Positions 61,297 to 64,000 of a stretch of 64,000 nucleotides of DNA are shown one piece after another. Each line of letters begins with the position of its first letter. Within the stretch, counting starts at the first letter, position 1. The notes under the pieces were generated by a model. The model saw only the letters and a list, made by a program, of their open reading frames with translations. It had not been told where the DNA came from and made no database searches. The stretch comes from Bacteriovoracaceae bacterium. Lineage in GTDB: Bacteria; Bdellovibrionota; Bacteriovoracia; Bacteriovoracales; Bacteriovoracaceae. A program made the position numbers and the translations under genes. The stretch spans positions 62,001 through 126,000 of the forward strand of contig JABFRR010000008.1 of NCBI GenBank assembly GCA_013141065.1, given 5' to 3'.

Positions 61297-62256
61297 ATGA
61301 AATCATTTTTAATGGCCTTAACTTTACTTGCTGGATTCAATGTCCATGCCTCAACAATTGACGGTTACACATTGCCAATTACTGGTGAAAAAACTGAACA
61401 AAATTTTACAATGAATTCTGTTCAAACCAGAACAGAATACAGAAACGAAACAATTGCCAAAACATGCTACCGTACAGTCGCTGATGGTTATCAAACGATA
61501 TGTCGTCAAGAGCCAGAAAACTACTGTTACGAAGACAGCCAGTCACGTCGCATTTGCGGTGTTAGGTATGTGAACAGATGTCGAAATGAAATACGTTATA
61601 GAACTGACGCTTACACTTGTTATGAAACAGTTTCTATTCCTTACGAAGTTTTCAGTCACAATGTCCAAGCTAATGTTAACGTTGTAGTTGCAAGTGTCCC
61701 AGGTACAGTGACTGCACCTCACAATACATGCTTAATTGATTTTACTCTTAGTGGTGATGCATTCAAGGCACTTGCTAATTGTACTGAGTTTATAATTTTA
61801 GCAAAATCTTCTGCTGCTGAATCTCGTCAAGGGGCAACTGTAGTTCAAGATCGTTCACTAGAGCTAACTCTTCTTGATGCTTTGGCCGTGGCAGCTCCAA
61901 CTAAAAATGGAATTTCAGAAATGAGATTAGAAGGTCAAACTCTTGTGTTTAGAGCTGGGGACCTGACTAAAAATCCTAATTTTTCTTTAAAATTAAATGT
62001 TGAAAGAAGAAACCTACTTAAAAAAGACGAGACCTTGATCAACAGAAACCTAGCTCCTAATGAATATACTTTTTTGAAATCTTCAGAAGAAAGTGGATTA
62101 GTAAAAATTGATCTTTCTAAATTACTTGGTGGAATTAATACAAAAAAGAAACATGTTTTAAAAGTTGATTTAAATGTATTACTTAACACATCTGCAGCTT
62201 TAAATAGAAGCCTTCCAAATTTATCTGCATCTGAGAGTATTACTGTAAATAACTAG
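61297..62256 (+). CDS. secreted Cys-rich protein of unknown function
   Basis: A 319-residue protein with a signal peptide (MKSFLMALTLLAGFNVHA). The first part (about residues 40-115) is rich in Cys, Tyr and Arg with repeated R-x-Y/E-x-R motifs (YRNETIAKTCYRTV, YQTICRQEPENYCYED, RICGVRYVNRCRNEIRY), likely a disulphide-bonded basic region. The rest is beta-strand rich with no family recognised. AGGAG is placed before the ATG, and both promoter and terminator (62267-62293) are clear, so it is a single transcription unit. Confidence 0.75.
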   Translation: MKSFLMALTLLAGFNVHASTIDGYTLPITGEKTEQNFTMNSVQTRTEYRNETIAKTCYRTVADGYQTICRQEPENYCYEDSQSRRICGVRYVNRCRNEIRYRTDAYTCYETVSIPYEVFSHNVQANVNVVVASVPGTVTAPHNTCLIDFTLSGDAFKALANCTEFIILAKSSAAESRQGATVVQDRSLELTLLDALAVAAPTKNGISEMRLEGQTLVFRAGDLTKNPNFSLKLNVERRNLLKKDETLINRNLAPNEYTFLKSSEESGLVKIDLSKLLGGINTKKKHVLKVDLNVLLNTSAALNRSLPNLSASESITVNN

Positions 62257-62266
62257 ATTTTTTTTT

Positions 62267-62293
62267 GGAGATGGGCCCAAAGGGCTCATCTCC
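62267..62293 (+). terminator. intrinsic terminator
   Basis: GGAGATGGGCCC (62267-62278) pairs with GGGCTCATCTCC (62282-62293), twelve pairs including one G-T, with a 3-base loop, ten bases after the stop of the secreted Cys-rich protein; a T-rich run follows. Confidence 0.85.
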
Positions 62294-62375
62294 TTTCTTC
62301 TTGACCTCACTAATCAACTAATCACGTCTTTACCAATCGATTGACTCAAACGCCTTATCCACTTAAAATTTATTA

Positions 62376-63281
62376 ATGAATGAGACGACTAAAACTAATG
62401 AAATTCTAAATGATTACACAATTAAATACCTAATCGGTGTTGATGGTGGTGGCTCAGGCACAAGAATTATTGTGACTGATAAAAAATTGAAAATTCTTGC
62501 CAGTGCAACTGGAGATCCGTCCGCTCTCGGCCAGGGAATCGAAAAAGCTTGGCGATCAATTCTGGATACTCTTTCACGTGCATTTTCATATGGGAATCTA
62601 CCTGTTCCAATGCTCACGGAATGTGCTATCGGCCTTGGTCTTTCGGGAGCGAATAATATTATTTGGAAAAATGAGTTTTACCTACGCAATCCTGGTTTTA
62701 AATATACAATCGTCGACACTGATGGATTCACAACACTGCTGGGAGCACATAGTGGCAATCCAGGAGTTATCGTAGCTGTCGGGACTGGTAGTGTCGGAAT
62801 GTTGCTCGATAATAATTTTTTGAGAAAAGATGTATCCGGTTGGGGATTTCCAGCTGGTGATGAAGCAAGTGGTGCTTGGTTAGGATTAAAAGCTGCTGCG
62901 CTAACTCAAAAAACACTTGATGGGAGAAGGCCTCCATCACAACTTTCTGATTTAGTGTTGAACTATTGTGGAAAAGAGCCGGCTCAATTTTTAAATTGGC
63001 TAGGTAATGCTGGTCAAAACAGTTTTGCCCAACTTGCTCCTTTAGTATTTCAATCTCAAAACTCAGACATAGAAGCTCGTTCACTTTTAATAAGTGCTGG
63101 ATTAGAAATTGAATTGATGGCCAAAGCCTTAGATCCGAAAAATGAGTACGCCTTTTCAATTTGTGGCCGACTAGGTGAAGCGCTTATACCATTCATGCCA
63201 GAGTCACTTCAAAAAAAGCATCATGCCCCGAATGCTGATTCAACTGTTGGTGCATTATTACTTTTAAATCGAGTAATTTAA
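62376..63281 (+). CDS. N-acetylglucosamine kinase-like BadF/BadG/BcrA/BcrD ATPase
   Basis: A 301-residue sugar-kinase fold protein. The N-terminal phosphate motif IGVDGGGSGTRIIVTD, the sugar-binding TIVDTDGFTTLLGA, and the VGTGSVGMLL with GWGFPAGDEASGAWLG segment, typical of GlcNAc kinases in this superfamily, are all present. Its neighbour two bases downstream is nagA, supporting phosphorylation of GlcNAc for catabolism or recycling. The start at 62376 gives MNETTKTNEIL. A glucosamine kinase is an alternative. Confidence 0.88.
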   Translation: MNETTKTNEILNDYTIKYLIGVDGGGSGTRIIVTDKKLKILASATGDPSALGQGIEKAWRSILDTLSRAFSYGNLPVPMLTECAIGLGLSGANNIIWKNEFYLRNPGFKYTIVDTDGFTTLLGAHSGNPGVIVAVGTGSVGMLLDNNFLRKDVSGWGFPAGDEASGAWLGLKAAALTQKTLDGRRPPSQLSDLVLNYCGKEPAQFLNWLGNAGQNSFAQLAPLVFQSQNSDIEARSLLISAGLEIELMAKALDPKNEYAFSICGRLGEALIPFMPESLQKKHHAPNADSTVGALLLLNRVI

Positions 63282-63283
63282 AA

Positions 63284-64000
63284 ATGAAAAATATAAAGAC
63301 TAATTTACTCATAGATAAAAAAGTAGTTGCTGCTTTGATACAATATTCACAAAAGATTGATAGTATAAAAATCCTTGGTGAAAAAAATGATTCCTTACCT
63401 TTTCTAATACCAGGATTTATCGACCTGCACGTACACGGTGGTGGTGGTGCTGACATTATGGAAGGTGGATTATCTTCTCAGTTGGTTGCCAAGACTCATG
63501 CAAAATTCGGAACAACTTCTTTTTTAGCTACGACGATGACAGCCCCATTTGAAGATTTAGAAAAATCATTTTTAGCAATGAAAGAGAGCTTTTTATCGAG
63601 ACCTAAAGACTGTGCTCGTCTGCTTGGAGTTCACCTTGAAGGTCCCTTCATAAGCAGTGAAAAACTTGGAGCGCAGCCACAATTCACGAGAGAAGGAACT
63701 CTAAAGGAAATTCAAATTTTAAATAAAATTGTTCCAATCAAAGTAATCACACTTGCTCCTGAAATTTTTAATCACCTCGAACTCATTACTGAAATTACTA
63801 AAATGGGCATAGTTGTTCAAATTGGCCACACAAATGGAACTTATGAACAAGGTGTACAAGCATTAAATCTTGGTGCAAAAAGTTTTACTCATCTCTTTAA
63901 TGCCATGTCGAGCTTTCATCACAGAGCACCCGGGATAGCTGGAGCTGCTCTTGCCAATGCAAACTTTGCTGAACTCATCCCCGACTTAGAGCACGTTCAT
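63284..64000 (+). CDS. nagA: N-acetylglucosamine-6-phosphate deacetylase, cut by window edge
   Basis: The frame is open from 63284 to the last base, with 239 visible residues. The amidohydrolase metal motif FIDLHVHGGGGADIME is followed by FGTTSFLATTMTAP, LLGVHLEGPFIS (metal Glu) and IVVQIGHTNGTYEQG (metal His), then THLFNAMSSFHHRAPGI with the next His. All are NagA hallmarks. It removes the acetyl group from GlcNAc-6-phosphate. It starts two bases after the kinase gene, so the two are one operon for using GlcNAc from peptidoglycan or the environment. The C-terminus lies beyond the window. Confidence 0.93.
   Translation, partial: MKNIKTNLLIDKKVVAALIQYSQKIDSIKILGEKNDSLPFLIPGFIDLHVHGGGGADIMEGGLSSQLVAKTHAKFGTTSFLATTMTAPFEDLEKSFLAMKESFLSRPKDCARLLGVHLEGPFISSEKLGAQPQFTREGTLKEIQILNKIVPIKVITLAPEIFNHLELITEITKMGIVVQIGHTNGTYEQGVQALNLGAKSFTHLFNAMSSFHHRAPGIAGAALANANFAELIPDLEHVH

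Noticed and set aside
1..64000. CRISPR array, rRNA, tRNA, replication origin or phage
   Set aside because: No regularly spaced repeats, no rRNA blocks, no cloverleaf and no phage structural or integrase genes were seen on either strand.

Overview
The window is low-GC bacterial DNA (clearly AT-rich by eye), densely packed with genes and short intergenic gaps. It carries Gram-negative hallmarks: a LolA-like carrier, outer-membrane barrels, Lys-type diaminopimelate synthesis through DapF, and lipoproteins. It also has many secreted hypothetical proteins, three lytic-transglycosylase domain proteins, a ZapA/FtsY/RNase Y cluster and probable ornithine-lipid genes. This mix fits a Bdellovibrionota organism of the Bacteriovorax/Halobacteriovorax type. 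That placement is an inference, because no rRNA gene is present to test it.

Layout. 1-6.8 kb: an edge-truncated zinc protease, secreted repeat proteins, a small lytic transglycosylase, dapF, and a minus-strand operon (DUF309, GT9-like transferase, barrel protein). 6.9-10.2 kb: a tyrosine/homogentisate catabolic operon (HisC-like aminotransferase, FAH-family hydrolase, homogentisate dioxygenase). 10.2-13.0 kb: an OlsA-like/OlsB-like ornithine-lipid pair behind an M20 peptidase gene broken by one missing base. 13.1-16.9 kb: flavin reductase, aroB, zinc-ribbon coiled-coil protein, lytic transglycosylase and rnpB. 16.9-22.8 kb: a cell-surface locus (DUF5989, SxtJ, carbamoyltransferase, SGNH protein, LPG-synthase-like membrane protein). 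Its SGNH gene is split at the GDS motif by an IS110-family element of about 1.49 kb whose transposase is itself frameshifted.

22.8-31.9 kb: Xre regulator, vWA-like protein, mutY and MORN protein in one operon; a pentapeptide-repeat protein; a radical SAM protein; nadB-nadC; a ComEC-core membrane protein. 32-38.9 kb: fused branched-chain 2-oxoacid dehydrogenase E1, FadL/PorV-like protein, leucine dehydrogenase, ferredoxin, and a two-gene secreted operon with a candidate caspase-fold protease. 38.9-45 kb: HPF-like protein, thioredoxin-reductase-like flavoprotein, CNNM/CBS protein with an apparent AUC start, membrane proteins, NUDIX and dus. 45-50.3 kb: ftsY-zapA-fau-rny-SDR cluster and epmA. 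50.3-57 kb: a secreted protein, a lone histidine-kinase dimerisation-like domain coupled to an NtrC-type regulator, and a 1310-residue lipoprotein with Ig-like and Cys repeats. 57-64 kb: rimO, Slt70-like lipoprotein, lolA, a secreted Cys-rich protein, GlcNAc kinase and the start of nagA.

The most notable signals are these. The IS110 insertion leaves direct GGAGA flanks, and its excision would restore the SGNH frame exactly; the 3' noncoding end is a candidate bridge-RNA region. Others are the secreted caspase-fold candidate, the orphan phosphotransfer-like domain, and the AUC start candidate. No CRISPR array, tRNA or rRNA was found, and no gap over 300 bases remains once the IS element is assigned.
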